From Diploscapter coronatus (taxonomy: Eukaryota > Nematoda > Chromadorea > Rhabditida > Rhabditidae): a stretch of 64,000 nucleotides of DNA. The stretch spans positions 27,729,249-27,793,248 of the forward strand of contig OZ038423.1 in assembly GCA_964036155.1 (NCBI GenBank), given 5' to 3'. Made by a program: the position numbers and the translations under genes. How positions within the stretch are numbered: position 1 is the stretch's first letter; every line of letters begins with the position of its first letter. The notes under the pieces were generated by a model that made no database searches, was not told the DNA's origin, and worked only from the letters and a program-made list of their open reading frames with translations. Shown piece by piece: positions 27,006 to 39,400 of the stretch.

Positions 27006-28326
27006 TTGGTTTGTTTTTTTTTTAGCATTTTGAAAGCTCACCCTCTTCATATACTACGCTTATAATGGCTATTCGCTTCTCCATCTTTATCAGTATCTTC
27101 TTTTTCAAACTTGGTGAACTTTCAGAAAGCTCGTTTTTAATTTAGCTATTTATTTATTTTTAATTTCTTTGCTTCCCTTTCTAAGTTATTAAATTACGCG
27201 ATACAACATTCCAAAGGCGGCGAATTTCGGGATTTCATAATTTTATTATTCAAGTTATTTTTAATCTTTCAACTAGCTTGACAATTAAAATTTTTTTTAA
27301 ATTTCAAGCTATTTTATGAACAAAGTCCTGCTGGAAATAGGCTTTACTCCAGAGCTCAGTTATTTCTTGGGAATAATATTTTTTGCAATAGAAAAATCAT
27401 CTACTCAATTCTCATGGATGCTACTTTTACAAAATTGCCTTAACCATTCTTCAATTCATTTACTCTTTTTCTTAAATTACTCAATTTATCCATGACGCTG
27501 TAAATATGATTTTTTTTCTTTTCGAATAATTTCATTATCATTTTCCGGTACTTGTAAATTTTTACTTCAAAAATATCGATTTTTTCGCAGAAATATCGAA
27601 ACTTCATTCAGCTTTTACGTTATAGAATCTCTCCTCTCAAATGTAAACTTGTAAGCCTCTACGAAAATGCCAAGCAATAGCATTTATTTCTTTTTCTGAG
27701 AAAATGATGTCAAATATGTTCCTAATTGAATAAAGATGTCTATTGATAATTGTACAAATTGAAATTGATAAGTTTTCTCAAAATACTCTTATAGAACTAG
27801 TCACGAAATAGTCTAGATATGATAGAATTGAAGCATAGCCGGTTCAAAATGAAAAAGTAAGATAAATAATTACTTTCAAAAGTTTCTGATCTGAAACCGG
27901 AATTCGTATCATTACTGATCTTGCCTGACTCCACAGGTCGTCTATAGCTAACGTGTAAAATCATATCTTACGGTTTTATGGTCCTATCCTTATCATATAA
28001 AGAAATATTAACGATTTCTGCAAGAAAAAATGGGTCTTGTCTAGTTTGATAATGCAAGCTTCATTCAGTAGTCTTGCAGAGTTACAAACTCTCTAACAAT
28101 CAAGGATACTGTATTGAAAACCGCTTGGCATATTAAAAGGTGAGTTTTGATTTGGCATCTTTGTCTATCGCTTTCTTCCGTTTCTAGTCATAAAATTATG
28201 GCAAGGCTTATCAGTTTTCAAACCCAAGCTTCTGTGACCAGAGCTTCTATCAAAAAACGTGGCTTCTGTTTTATCCCTATCAGCTTACTTTGGACCTACC
28301 AATATCGATTTTAGAAATCATCGAAT
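27006..28326. other. Intergenic region between gex-3 and the lectin gene
   Basis: About 1.3 kb of AT-rich sequence that should hold the gex-3 3' UTR (an AATAAA-like signal at about 27729, AATTGAATAAAGATG) and the lectin promoter. No gene or repeat was recognised. Confidence 0.5.
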
Positions 28327-30019
28327 ATGGTAACTCGAATTTTGGCTCTAGTTTTGTTACCGATGGCGGTAGTTTCTCAGTCTTGCCCGCCGGGAGGCGT
28401 TTATAATGCACAATACAATAGGTGGGTTCATGCACTGAGCACTGTTTAGAAGATAGTTGTAAGTTGTGTATTTGTCATCCACGGCCTTGCAACCCCTATT
28501 TTTAAAAACGGAAGGAAAAACGAAAATAGCGTTTGAAAACGAGAGAAGGAAAAGTTCTGTTTCTCGACGCATTTTCAAAGGATAAGGTTTGTAAGACCGT
28601 ATTTCAGAACTTTTTCAAGTCTGAAATTATGTTTCCCTAGATAATTGCCTTCATTTAGATTTCTTTCAAAATAATACAACTTTTCCCTAGGTGTTACCAA
28701 TTCGTCTCAAATCCAGCAGAATTTGCTGTAGCTGATCAACAATGCGTATCTATGGGAGGTCATCTTGTATCAGTAACTGATGCCTTTGAAAATTCTCTTA
28801 TTGCTCGTAGGAGTTGAAAAAAAGCTAGAAGTTATAAGATTCTTCCAGAAAACGGAGTCTTGGCGTTTGCTGATTCGAACGTAACGAATTTCTGGTCTGG
28901 AGCCAACGACTTGGTCGTCGCCGGAAAATGGGCTTGGACTGATGGAGCACCGTGGTAAGATCTTTCTAGGCGTCAAATATGATACTTTATGATGAAGCAA
29001 TGTTTGCATTGAGGTGGATGCCCATGTTTCTTCAACCGAATGCTCATGAAAGTGAAATGTAGTTTCTGAATCTGAACTATTTTATTTTTTAGGAACTACC
29101 AGAATTGGGCCCCAGCTGAGCCTCGTTCTGGAAACGACTGCGCTGCGATTCAATTGGCAGATGGCAAATGGGTGTCTGATTCGTGCAATGCCCAGAAAGC
29201 TTATGCCTGTGCAGTGCCCCCGATTCCACTATCTACCTGTCCTCCACCTACTACGCCAGTTCGTAAGTTATTTCGAAAAACATTTTTCTGAAGATTTTAC
29301 CAATGGTTGAATAAAATCATTGATCAAAGCTAAATCTCAATGTCCTATCTCCTCAAATTTGATTTTAGCGATAACCTGCCCCGCTCCACCTGCATGCACT
29401 CAGCGACAATGCCAACCATACTGTGAATCAGAATGGACCTATTTCGTGCCAACTGATTCGTGCTACAAGACATATTTCTCTGCTAAATGGGACGACGCGG
29501 AAGCGTGAGACCGTTTCTTCATGCAAATATTAGGAACAATGATGTTTAGATTCTGTATCTCACTCAACTCTCATCTAGCCAGTATTCACAGCGAAGAGGA
29601 GAACACGTTTGTTAATAGTAAAATCTTTCTTAGACATTTTTCAACAAAAATCACTGTTAGATATGGCGAAGACGAACATCAAGGAAGGAAAGCCAGAAGA
29701 ACTGACTTGGATTGGACTTCATAAGTCGGGAAATGATTGGGTTTGGACCGATGGGTCTCCGTCAGGTGAAATTTTATGCATAAAATGTCATGGATTCATT
29801 TTTAGATTATATTAACTGGGCACCCAAACAACCGGATAATCCAGGAAAGGAGAATTGCGTGGAAACGGCTCCAGACCCATCCCATGATGGATGGTATGAA
29901 AATTGGAATAATGAGGTTTTTTTTTTAAAAAAACTTTTTTTTCTTTAACAAATCTGTTTTAGGCTTGCAATGTCATGATGCGAAGTTACGTTTGTAAGAA
30001 GCCCTCGATAAAACAGTAG
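28327..30019 (+). CDS. Secreted C-type lectin with two lectin domains
   Basis: Exons join from ATG 28327 to TAG 30017-30019, about 300 residues. A signal peptide (TRILALVLLPMAVVS) precedes lectin domain 1: CPPGG, CYQFV, QCVSMGGHLVSV, WSGANDL, KWAWTDGAPWNYQNW, NDCAAIQLADGKWVSDSC, YACAVP. A Pro/Cys-rich linker (around PPPTTPVPITCPAPP) leads to domain 2: CYKTYFSAKWDDAEAFC, LNSHLASIHSEEENTFV, WIGLHKSGNDWVWTDGSPSD, NWAPKQPDNPGKENCVE, YENWNNEACNVMMRSYVCKK. The calcium/sugar motif in domain 2 is QPD (galactose-type in other lectins) with WNN instead of WND; domain 1 has EPR. Sugar binding is therefore uncertain. Nematode CLEC proteins of this design are usually gut or secreted, often immune-responsive. 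The exact C. elegans counterpart is not assigned. Confidence 0.88.
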
Positions 30020-30921
30020 GGGAAGGAACTATTTGTGCGAAGTGATTTTTGACTGAAGAAAATAAATGATCTTTAATTTTTTTCAAATATTAAAATATAC
30101 GAGCCTTTCAAAACATAAAGTTTCGAAAGGTTATGGAAATATTTTCTTTCCGGAGTGGCTATACTCTGTCCATTTTACCCCACTCTATATGTACATATTG
30201 TTTGGCTATTCTCTACTGAACTCCAGATTTACTAGTATGCGAAACCTTTCAATCCTTCTGAAGCCTTGTTATATTTTGACACTTTTTCGCGTCCCTTGTA
30301 ATTTCCCTTCTAATTCTTTACGCTCTCTTCAATCTCATTATTCTCTCGCCATTTCACATGTTGCTAGGTGAGGGGAACGCAGGTATGCTTGAGCTTGTTG
30401 AAAGAAATAGCGAATAAATTGAAGATAGGATGGAGAAGGAAAGGAAGAGAGAAAGAAAAATATCGTCTAAATTGGGGAGGTAGAAAAGAAATAGAATTTT
30501 GAGAAATAGAGTGTAAATTGGAAAGATGGAAAAGAAAGGAAATGCAAAGTAGAAAGGAAATTGGACCCCGCCCCCTCGAGCTTGGAAATCAGGGCTCGAG
30601 ATGCGGTAAATCAGCTTACCACACACACAAGACAACTTTATGATTACTAGATTTTATTTATAATTTACGAGCTCATTAAAGAGTGATTTACGCATGGATG
30701 AATATGACGAATTTCAAATTTCTTCGTTTTTTTTACAATTTCTATTTTCTCAAACTAGATTATAAGAATTTTCGCGTATGTTTTAAAATATTCTATCTAG
30801 AGATTCTTCAGATCATTTTTTAAAAATATTATTTCACTCATTATATTACAGGTAATGATTGTCGTTTCCTTTCTTGGGATTGCTTGAAACTTATGCATTT
30901 TTTATATTTAAATTTAGAAAA
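30020..30921. other. Intergenic region upstream of klp-20
   Basis: About 900 bp with no supported gene. 30410-30560 is strongly purine-rich on the plus strand (GAAAGGAAGAGAG-type words), which opens a spurious minus-strand frame. The acceptor AAATTTAG at 30911-30918 lies three bases before the kinesin start codon. Confidence 0.5.
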
Positions 30922-33900
30922 ATGGCTGAGTGCGTTCGAGTCATAACGCGATGTCGGCCTCTAAACGACCGGGAAAAGGCGTTAAATTCAAAGGTCCGTA
31001 ATTTTTCCTTATTTAAAAAATCTTCATAAAAGCCAATCTTTTGATTCACTTTCTTCGTTGCGTCTCGTTTTATTTCGAAAATCTAGTTCATTAGGAATTC
31101 AAAAGATAAAAATGTGTGCCTAGAATAATTCATTCGCAAGGTGCTTCTTTTAGAAATTTTGCGTTATTCTGAAAATCTCATTTCATGCTGAAGAATAGAC
31201 CAAGAAAATTGACTGACATAATTTTTTAGTTGTATTTTGTGTATGCTTAGATGACAAACGTCTACTCGTTTCTTGACGTGCATTTAAAAGAATTTTACAA
31301 ATTTCAATCGCAAACTTAATTAGCTCAACCTACAATGAAATTTGAACGGGATCCTAAAATAATCGAACCTCTTGCGTAAATGCTTAGATAATACGTTATA
31401 AAATTTTCACCTGTTTGAAAAACTCGCTAAGTCCTAAAAATATTCTTCTGAATGTTTTTAAAGGTAGAAAACTCTGTAGTTAGACCTTAATCTTGCGCTG
31501 TCAAGCTGTAATTATTGAAATTTTTAGCACTTAGAAATTATGACATGCGCTAAAAGAAATCAACTTGTACTTTCCCAAGTGAAACATTTCAGTTTGCCAG
31601 CAAAAAGTGTATCATTTCTCATGCGCAAAAATTTCTAGTGAAATAACAAAATCATGAAAATTATATATTCTTTCAAAACAATTAGTTTTGCCTTTTTACA
31701 TATCCAATATCAATAACTGCGGTGCATTCGCATTTTCATGAGATAGTCTATTTTCGCGTTTTCTGAAAATGAAATGCAAAATTGGAATTGCATGACAATA
31801 AGATATGGATTTCATGAAAAGATAGATGAAAGACATACAAAAATAACATTTTTTAAAAAGATTTTTAGATGTAATTTTTCACTGAGCATTCAAATAATTC
31901 AATGTTCCTTTAGATATGTGTCGAAATGAGCAGTTCTTCTGGTCAAGTGACTTTGCTGTCAGATGACGGCACAAATAAGGATTTCACTTTCGATGGAGCC
32001 TATTTTATGGATTCTACCGGGGAACAGATTTACAACGATATCGTGTTTCCGTTAGTCGAGGCAAGAAAAGTTCTTAATGAATTAAATTAATGGAATGACT
32101 AATGCGAGTTGTACTTTATTCATTTCATGAAAGCCTCTAATTTGATGTTAGATCAGAACCAGCTAACCTAGATCTATTAGATCCTAAGTAATTTCCAGAG
32201 CGTTATCGAAGGGTACAATGGCACAGTATTCGCATATGGTCAAACCGGCTCCGGGAAGACGTTCTCCATGCAAGGTAGGGAGAAGAATCAAGCTAAAAAT
32301 TAAATTTCTAATTAGGACTACCGGACGTCCCTGCTCAAAGAGGCGTAATTCCACGAGCATTCGAGCATATTTTTGATGCAACATCGACGACGGAAAATGT
32401 CAAGTTTCTGATTCACTGCAGTTATTTGGAGATTTACAATGAAGAAGTCCGGGATTTGTTAGGATCGGATAAAGATATGAAGTTAGAGATAAAGGTTAGT
32501 TCTGATTTGTTTTCGATTAATTGATCTCAAAGCAACTTTTATGATTTTCCCCTTGGTTGAAATATAGCTAAACCTTCAATGGTACACTATTTTAGGAGCA
32601 TCCTGAAAGAGGAGTCTACGTAGCCGGTCTCTCTATGCACATTTGCCATGACGTACCCTCTTGTCAAGAACTAATGAACCGAGGATTCAATAATCGGCAC
32701 GTCGGAGCGACGCTGATGAATAAGGTTAGTCTTCGTCGATTTTGATGGGTAAATTTTGAAACTTTAGGATTCTTCAAGAAGTCACTCGCTATTCACCGTC
32801 TATGTAGAGGGAATGACTGAAAGTGGCTCGATAAGAATGGGGAAGTTGAACTTGGTAGATTTGGCTGGTAGTGAGAGGCAGAGCAAGACAGGTCGGCTAT
32901 TTTTGACTAGTTTAAAAATGTATAAGATATTAAGGAAATTTCGCCATTACAGGCTTTAAAGCTATCAACAGCAATTCTTAAAAACTAAACTTGATGCTTT
33001 CAGGCGCCGTCGGCGACAGATTCAAAGAGGCTACAAAAATCAATCTGTCTTTATCGGCTCTCGGAAACGTGATATCCGCATTGGTGGATGGGAAATCAAA
33101 GCACATTCCTTATCGGGATTCAAAGCTTACCAGATTATTACAGGTAACTTATTTACCATCATAAGGTTGGAGCACGATATTCTAGGACTCACTCGGAGGA
33201 AACACTAAAACGATTATGGTCGCCTGTGTCTCTCCATCAGACAACAACTACGATGAAACTTTGTCGACTTTGAGGTTTATTATTTTGCAAGATCAAGACG
33301 TATAACAAAGATAAACCTAGATATGCCAACCGCGCGAAGAACATCAAGAACAAGCCGAAGATCAACGAGGATCCGAAAGATGCACTGCTTAGGGAGTATC
33401 AAGAAGAAATTGAACGGCTCAAGGCGCTCGTTAGTCCGAATGCAATAGGTAAGAAGCTTACTGTCTTGCAGACCTAGGGAGCACTTTCCTTTCGTCGGAC
33501 GAAAATAAACTATGGGAGGTAGGTCGCACGCGCGAATTCATAGCTATGCTACCAGGTCGCACTGAAGAAAATTTAGACTAATCACAGTTCCGAGAGAAAT
33601 TTGTTAGAAAACTGCTGGGGATAGGTCGCAAGGGGTTTCTGACGATCGTCCTCCCTAGGTCTGCCGTCTTGTTTTTGAAAAAAAAAATCCCAAACCGTAC
33701 AAAATGTTCATTGATGGATTGCAAAGCTTTGTGATATGATCAGCTTCATCGTCACATTTTTGGATAGGGTTATTGGAATGTATAGCAGTAACAGATCGCA
33801 GTGAAGAAAGGGACTTGACACTGCACGAATATGGTAAAATTGACGACTAACTTTTAAAGGGCAATAAGCGTTTTTGTCGCAAATATGTGAGTCGATCGAA

Positions 33901-35835
33901 AATCTGAATTTTTGAGATTCCTCCCACTCGGTTTCCGAGTTTTCTTGATTATCATGACCTCACTATCATAAGCGATTGATAAGTACAACTTTCTTATCAA
34001 AATGTTGGTCACAATACATAGAATTTGGTCATTTGCTAACCGAGGAATCTTCTCCTTAATAAGACAATAGGATATTTCGAGGGATTTATTTTCTTGAATT
34101 TTTGACACAAATATAAGAAATTTTAAGAATATTTAAGTTTCAGTAAATCAACATCACTTCGACGTCGAGGAAGAGCGTAATAAGCTTCGAGCTGAGTTTG
34201 AAGAGGCTATGAATGAGTTGCGAAACGAGTACGAGAAAGAGCAATCCAGTAAAGCTGAACTGCAAAGGGACTTGGTGTCGTTGAAGGAACAATATGAAAA
34301 AGCGAATGCCAACTTGGACGCTATGGGTGAATTAGATCCTCAAGAAGCGGCTCGAAAGTTGCAGCAGCTTCAAGAGCAGTTTGTTGGCGGTGAACAGGTA
34401 ACACTATCAATTGCATTGAAAGATAATTTTATTTAAAATTAGGCTGGAAATGTCCAATTGAAACAGAAACGATTAAAGAAGTTACAAGAAGCTGAAACGA
34501 AGACGCAGAAATTAGCCGGTATAATTTTTCTTAAACTCGAAAGAATAAGATAATTTGCTAAGCCGCCCTAAACGTGCACAAGGATGATCCATTGCTACAA
34601 GTCTACAGTTCAACCCAGGAAAAACTGGACGCTGTTAGTTCTCAATTGCAGAAGGAACAGAGAAAAGTATTTCGATAGAGAAAATCTAGGCACATGAAAT
34701 TTTAGGTAAAAGCAATGGAACGGGAAATCGAGGATCTTCAAGGGGAATTCGAATTGGACAGGCTGGACTATCTGGAGACCATTAGGAAGCAAGACCAGCA
34801 GCTCAAATTATATTCACAGATACTGGAGAAGATTCAGCCGATCATTAGAAAGGTTGTCTATCAATCATCATTGTAGAAAGTTTGAGTGGGATAAACTAGG
34901 TGGTTACCAGTCGACTGAGTTACGGAGTGTGCAATGATAGTGATTTTTAAGCCAAATGACCGAGTGTCTCTCACGTTCTCAAGAAAAATATTTCGTCATT
35001 TGACAAAAATTGCTCCGTCATATGGTAAAAAGCATCCCGTCATTGCACACTCCGTTAAGTGATACATAGCTGCCGGTAATCTATAATTACTCAACACAAA
35101 TATATCCTTTGTCAGTTTGGGATGTTTGGTTTGGATTTTTTTAAAATTTGATAAGACATATTGTATATAACGCAAAAAACTGATAAATTTTTTCTATAAA
35201 TTAGTGAAATTTATTTTTTTTTAATTTTCGATTTAGGATACAAATTACTATAACTTGGAGAAAGTAAAGAAGGACGCGGTTTGGAGTGAGGACGATGGAA
35301 AATGGATCCTGCCTGAGATGAGTGTTAGTCGGACTGTGTTGCCTAACGCCACGAATGGAAATGGTAATATTTTTCCTACAAAGTATAACTGATTTTTTCA
35401 AAGTAAATTTAGGTATTGTTCAATCTAAGACAACAGACGCAATAATCAGAACTCACTATGACGATGAAGGATCGAAGTTACGAAGGGTAGGTATTTTTCG
35501 AAAAGGCTGGAAATGATTCAGAATTCAGCGACTAGCCAGAAGTGAAGAAGAAAATCTAGCTGCGAATTACTTCAAGCCCGTCAAACAGTCGAACGTTCTG
35601 AATAAGTACAAAGGGGATCAGTTCAGGAATTTAGGTTAATTTTTAGTTTTAATTATTTAAAAAATAATCTATATAATTGTTTGAATTCTTAGACGTCAAG
35701 TCCTATTTCCCCAAAAAATCCTCGACTTTCGACAATTTGATCAATGGAGTGGTCTACACTGACGATATTTTCGAACGGGCTCAAAGCGCTAAGAGGCCAG
35801 CTAGATTGGAGGCTCTAGATATAAGGAAGACATAA
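30922..35835 (+). CDS. klp-20: Kinesin-2 motor subunit (KLP-20/KIF3A type)
   Basis: Exons join from ATG 30922 to TAA 35833-35835, about 690 residues. The N-terminal motor domain shows [15 protein letters not shown]-loop [15 protein letters not shown], switch [12 protein letters not shown], switch [11 protein letters not shown], the [20 protein letters not shown] helix, and neck linker [20 protein letters not shown] with [16 protein letters not shown] coiled-coil stalk follows ([20 protein letters not shown]) and then a short globular tail ending [10 protein letters not shown]. This architecture is heterotrimeric kinesin-II, the anterograde intraflagellar transport motor acting with KLP-11 and KAP-1 in sensory cilia; KLP-20 is preferred over KLP-11 from the N-terminal motif. 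Acceptor AAATTTAG just before the ATG suggests trans-splicing. Two introns hold inverted-repeat elements. Confidence 0.88.
33468..33665. mobile_element. MITE-like element in a klp-20 intron
   Basis: Terminal inverted repeats GCAGACCTAGGGAG at 33468-33481 and CTCCCTAGGTCTGC at 33651-33664 match perfectly over 14 bp. The pentamer GTCTT lies directly outside on the left (33463-33467) and one base beyond on the right (33666-33670), a candidate target duplication. Inside are three GGTCGCA words. No coding capacity. Confidence 0.65.
34902..35082. mobile_element. Second, unrelated inverted-repeat element in klp-20
   Basis: Core terminal repeats ACGGAGTGTGCAATGA (34922-34937) and TCATTGCACACTCCGT (35039-35054) are perfect inverted copies of 16 bp. 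Looser similarity (GGTTACC/GGTAATC) extends outward about 20 bp. The interior repeats GTCATTTGAC and CCGTCATATGG-type words. It lies in an intron and has no coding capacity; no target duplication was resolved. Confidence 0.6.
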
Positions 35836-36470
35836 CATTATTTTCGAGTATCTTAGATTTTTATATTTTTAAAATCTTTCAATCCCGATGATGACTTTCT
35901 CGTGCCTGTGATGCGAATTTTCTCGAACACTTTAGCAATACTTCAGAGTTTATTATACGAGGTGAAAAGACATAATAGTTTTAAATATTTAAAATTTATT
36001 TTCAAATAAAATATTATGATCATCACAAATCAAGACCATTATGCAAATTAATAACAAATGAATCATGTAACAAGAGAATTTAGGCCAGTCAAAAATCAAA
36101 GAACCGTATTTCAGTGAGAATGTGCACGCAGTTTTGCATGACTTTGGAATCGAAGGTTTGCAAATTTTGAAAACCACAAAATAGGCAATGTTTAGCTGAT
36201 AACACAGACAAAAATGACCCAGAATACAGTCTAATAAAACTACTGTCATAACTAAGGGTTTGGATATAAATTATTGTCATTAATATCGTTCATAGTAAGG
36301 TTAATGCCAAAATAGTCTCTTTGATGTCAAGAGCACAAGTCTTCACTTGTATGGAATAGTACCTAATCTTCAATATCGATTATATATGTAAGACCAAGAA
36401 GATATTCTCGGACCTATTAACTTCTATGAACGATATCTTTCATCAAAATAGATTCCTATCATTCACTTCC
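35836..36470. terminator. Convergent 3' ends of klp-20 and the prolyl hydroxylase gene
   Basis: A 635-bp AT-rich spacer between facing stop codons, expected to hold both 3' UTRs. Open frames at 35989-36280 have no family resemblance. Nothing else was seen. Confidence 0.5.
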
Positions 36471-39400
36471 TCAATTCTTGTACTCGTAGGGATTCAAATC
36501 TCCGACAAATCTTTCAGCCATGTTTTCATCCAAACCGCATGGTCTCGTAAATTCTTGGCCCCGTTCGTGGATCCATTTGTTTGATACCTTCAATTCTTCT
36601 TACTATTTTTGACCCTAGTCTAAAAATTACCCATTTAACTCCCATCAATACCGGACAAGCGGCATGTCTCGTACGCAAATCGCCCTCGCCACTTCGGTAC
36701 AAATTGTACCAGAACAAAGCGTCATTTTTCGAGGGGAACACGGCGGTTCCTAACTGGTTGAAGACGGTGGCACCACCCCATTCCGGTACTTCCATCTAAA
36801 TCACGAAATTTTCACACCACCTTCAAAATTCCTATCCAATTTCAATTTTATCATCTCAGTGCATCCTTAAAATTTGTATGTGTAAGTGATTTTTAAAGAA
36901 TATCTTGTCTTGAAAGATTATAATGAATGCCATTCTTCAAACTCAAAATTAATCACTGCAGAAAAAATCATAAAATTAAGGAAATCACTCAAAACGTGCA
37001 GGGGAAAAAAGAAAACTACAAATTTGAAGCGTGACATTCATTCTGGTTGCTTTTTGGGCTCACATAGAAGAGAACGGTGGCGATTCGATTGCCGGTTGCC
37101 AATTTCTTGAACGCATTTACTTCTTCTTTCTATAATTTGTTACTATTATTGTTCAAATTAACATACATAGAGTAGCACAGTGGCTACGCGATTGCCGTTC
37201 TTGCCGTACGGTTCATTTACTTTTCTCTAAAATTTGATCGAAATTTTATATTTTTATTCAAAAATTCAAGGTTTTTTTCTAAATATTCTTTTTAATTTAA
37301 TTGTTTTTACCCTAGCGAAATCGAAGTGGGGATCGTAGTGGCCTGAAAATTGTGTTTTTTTCCTTTTTTCCTGCTGTCATTCACTATTTCTCCCTACTAT
37401 TTCTTTTTCTGCTCGTCTCACTCATTTACGCGAGGATAGAACGAGACGACCGACGACCAGCAGGGGCGAGACGGAATTCCGGTGCGAGAGAGTATCACTC
37501 TTTCTCTTTTCCATGCGCTTTTCTATTTTTTCTTCTTTCCTCTTTCTCTAAACTCTGATTCCGGCTTCGATCTGAACGGAATTCATAGAAAGTGAAAAGG
37601 GGAAAGGATGAAAAGCGTGTATGGGGGAAAGAAAGAGGTACTCTCTCGCATCGGATTCCGTCTCGCCTCTAACGGCCAGAATAAGCAAGGAGCAGAGAAT
37701 GAGAGAGCGGAAAAAGAGTAAATTGCATAAATTAATTAAGTACACTCCTACCTCCGAGACCGTAGTTAGCCACCTTAAATTCAAAATCGACTTCTCTCTA
37801 TCAATAGATGTTTGTTTACTTGTAACTCTTCAGAAGTTTCCTGATTCAGATTCGTCATATCGCCGACTCGCTTATTGATTCGATCAACCACAGGGTGTTC
37901 GGCACCCTTCAACCAGGCGCTGGAATTTTGTGTTAATTGTTGAATTCATAGATATATTTGAAATTTCATGCAAGTCTAATAACTGCTCAAACACTCATTA
38001 CATGCGTGATAAGAGCATCAGTGATAAAGCTTTTAAAATAGGGATATTACAGAATTTTTCTAGTCACTGATTACTTTTACCAACTAAAACCAACTCTAAA
38101 TCTAAAGTTCACCTCTTACTGATACGATAGCTAGCTGTTTCCAACTCTCCGGTAAAGGCATTCTGGACGGTAGCTCGCTTCAGCTGAAACACGCCAACAG
38201 AAATTAGGGGACCAGGAAAAATGAAGGGATTGGACATTTTTAGCTGATTAACCTAACTCTACAGGACTTCAGACTTAAGGTTAATTTTTTAGATGCTTTA
38301 GGAGAAAAAATTTCCGAAATCCCGTTCAACTCATGAAAACCTATCTTTCGACACTTATAACATAGTCCCTCTAATTAAGATATGAACCACTCTAGCTCTC
38401 ATTTAGGTAAAATTCCCAGGAAAAATCACGGCATGAAAAGGTAAACTCATAGAAAGTTCGGCCAACTCTATCTTCTATGAATTTTTCCCTCGACACTTCT
38501 CTAACCTCTTTGCAATTCGATAGCTCACAGTAACGAGAGAGCCATCTTCTGCTTTAACTGTGGCTCTTTCGAGCTAATTTTATCCGTGATTATGATCAAT
38601 GGTATTGTAAGAAAATGCTCACCTTTGGCGCGGCGAGCTCTTGGACCATTTCAGATTCGTAGTCGGAAATGATTTGTCTGAAGAGAACAACGAGAGGTTC
38701 GTAGCGAAGAATTTCGACTTTGATCGGAGCCAACTTCAGGAAGGGCCGGTCTCTCTAAAGTTTCACTATTTTTCCTGCTATTTCAAGGATATTTCATTGA
38801 ACATTTTGCAGAAAAAAATTATTTTTTTAAATATGAAAAGTTTTGCAGAAATTTTATCTTTCAGTCAATTTTTCAAATTTTACACCTCAGTCTCGACCCT
38901 CAAAGCTGTTTTTATCCCTGGCACCTAGCATTTTTCACATATTTCGTCTTGTTGTAATAAATCTGGCTCGATTGATTGCCGCGTTCAGAACAGAGCTCAG
39001 CAGATATAAGTCATAAATTGGTCAGATTTTTAGGTACAGTGGCAAAAAAGTATTTGGTTACTCTCATTCTGAATCGATACCTAAGCCAACCTCTGCATTA
39101 CTCGAATTAAGCTCGAATTTTGTGCCCAATAGTAAATATGTGATATATGAAAGTGCACCAGACTTCTATTATTTCGATTGGTTCAGAAGTTGATCTGGAT
39201 GCCGAATCAGAATAAAGATAACTGAGACTTTCGTTCGCTTCAATATTTTATTAAAAAGAGTAGTTTTGATCTACCTTCAAATAGCAGTAGAGCTTCTTCT
39301 CTTCCTTAGGATCGATGGGAGGAATTTCACCTCGACAGAGGGCCTCATAGGCGTCTCTCTCGACGATACCATCGTCTTCGATTCGCTGAAGCAATTAATT

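Noticed and set aside
30359..30372. Possible ciliary X-box (GTTGCTAGGTGAG) upstream of klp-20
   Set aside because: One mismatch to the RFX consensus and more than 500 bp from the start codon, farther than usual; not convincing.
30354..30635. 93-codon minus-strand frame
   Set aside because: Produced by the purine-rich low-complexity stretch; Phe/Ser/Leu-rich translation without domain features.
34209..34436. Open frame treated as a separate gene
   Set aside because: It is a coiled-coil exon of the kinesin-2 gene.
39041..39070. TACAGTGGCAAAAAAGTATT as a Tc1-like terminus in the hydroxylase intron
   Set aside because: No inverted partner found within the intron; a single end is not enough.
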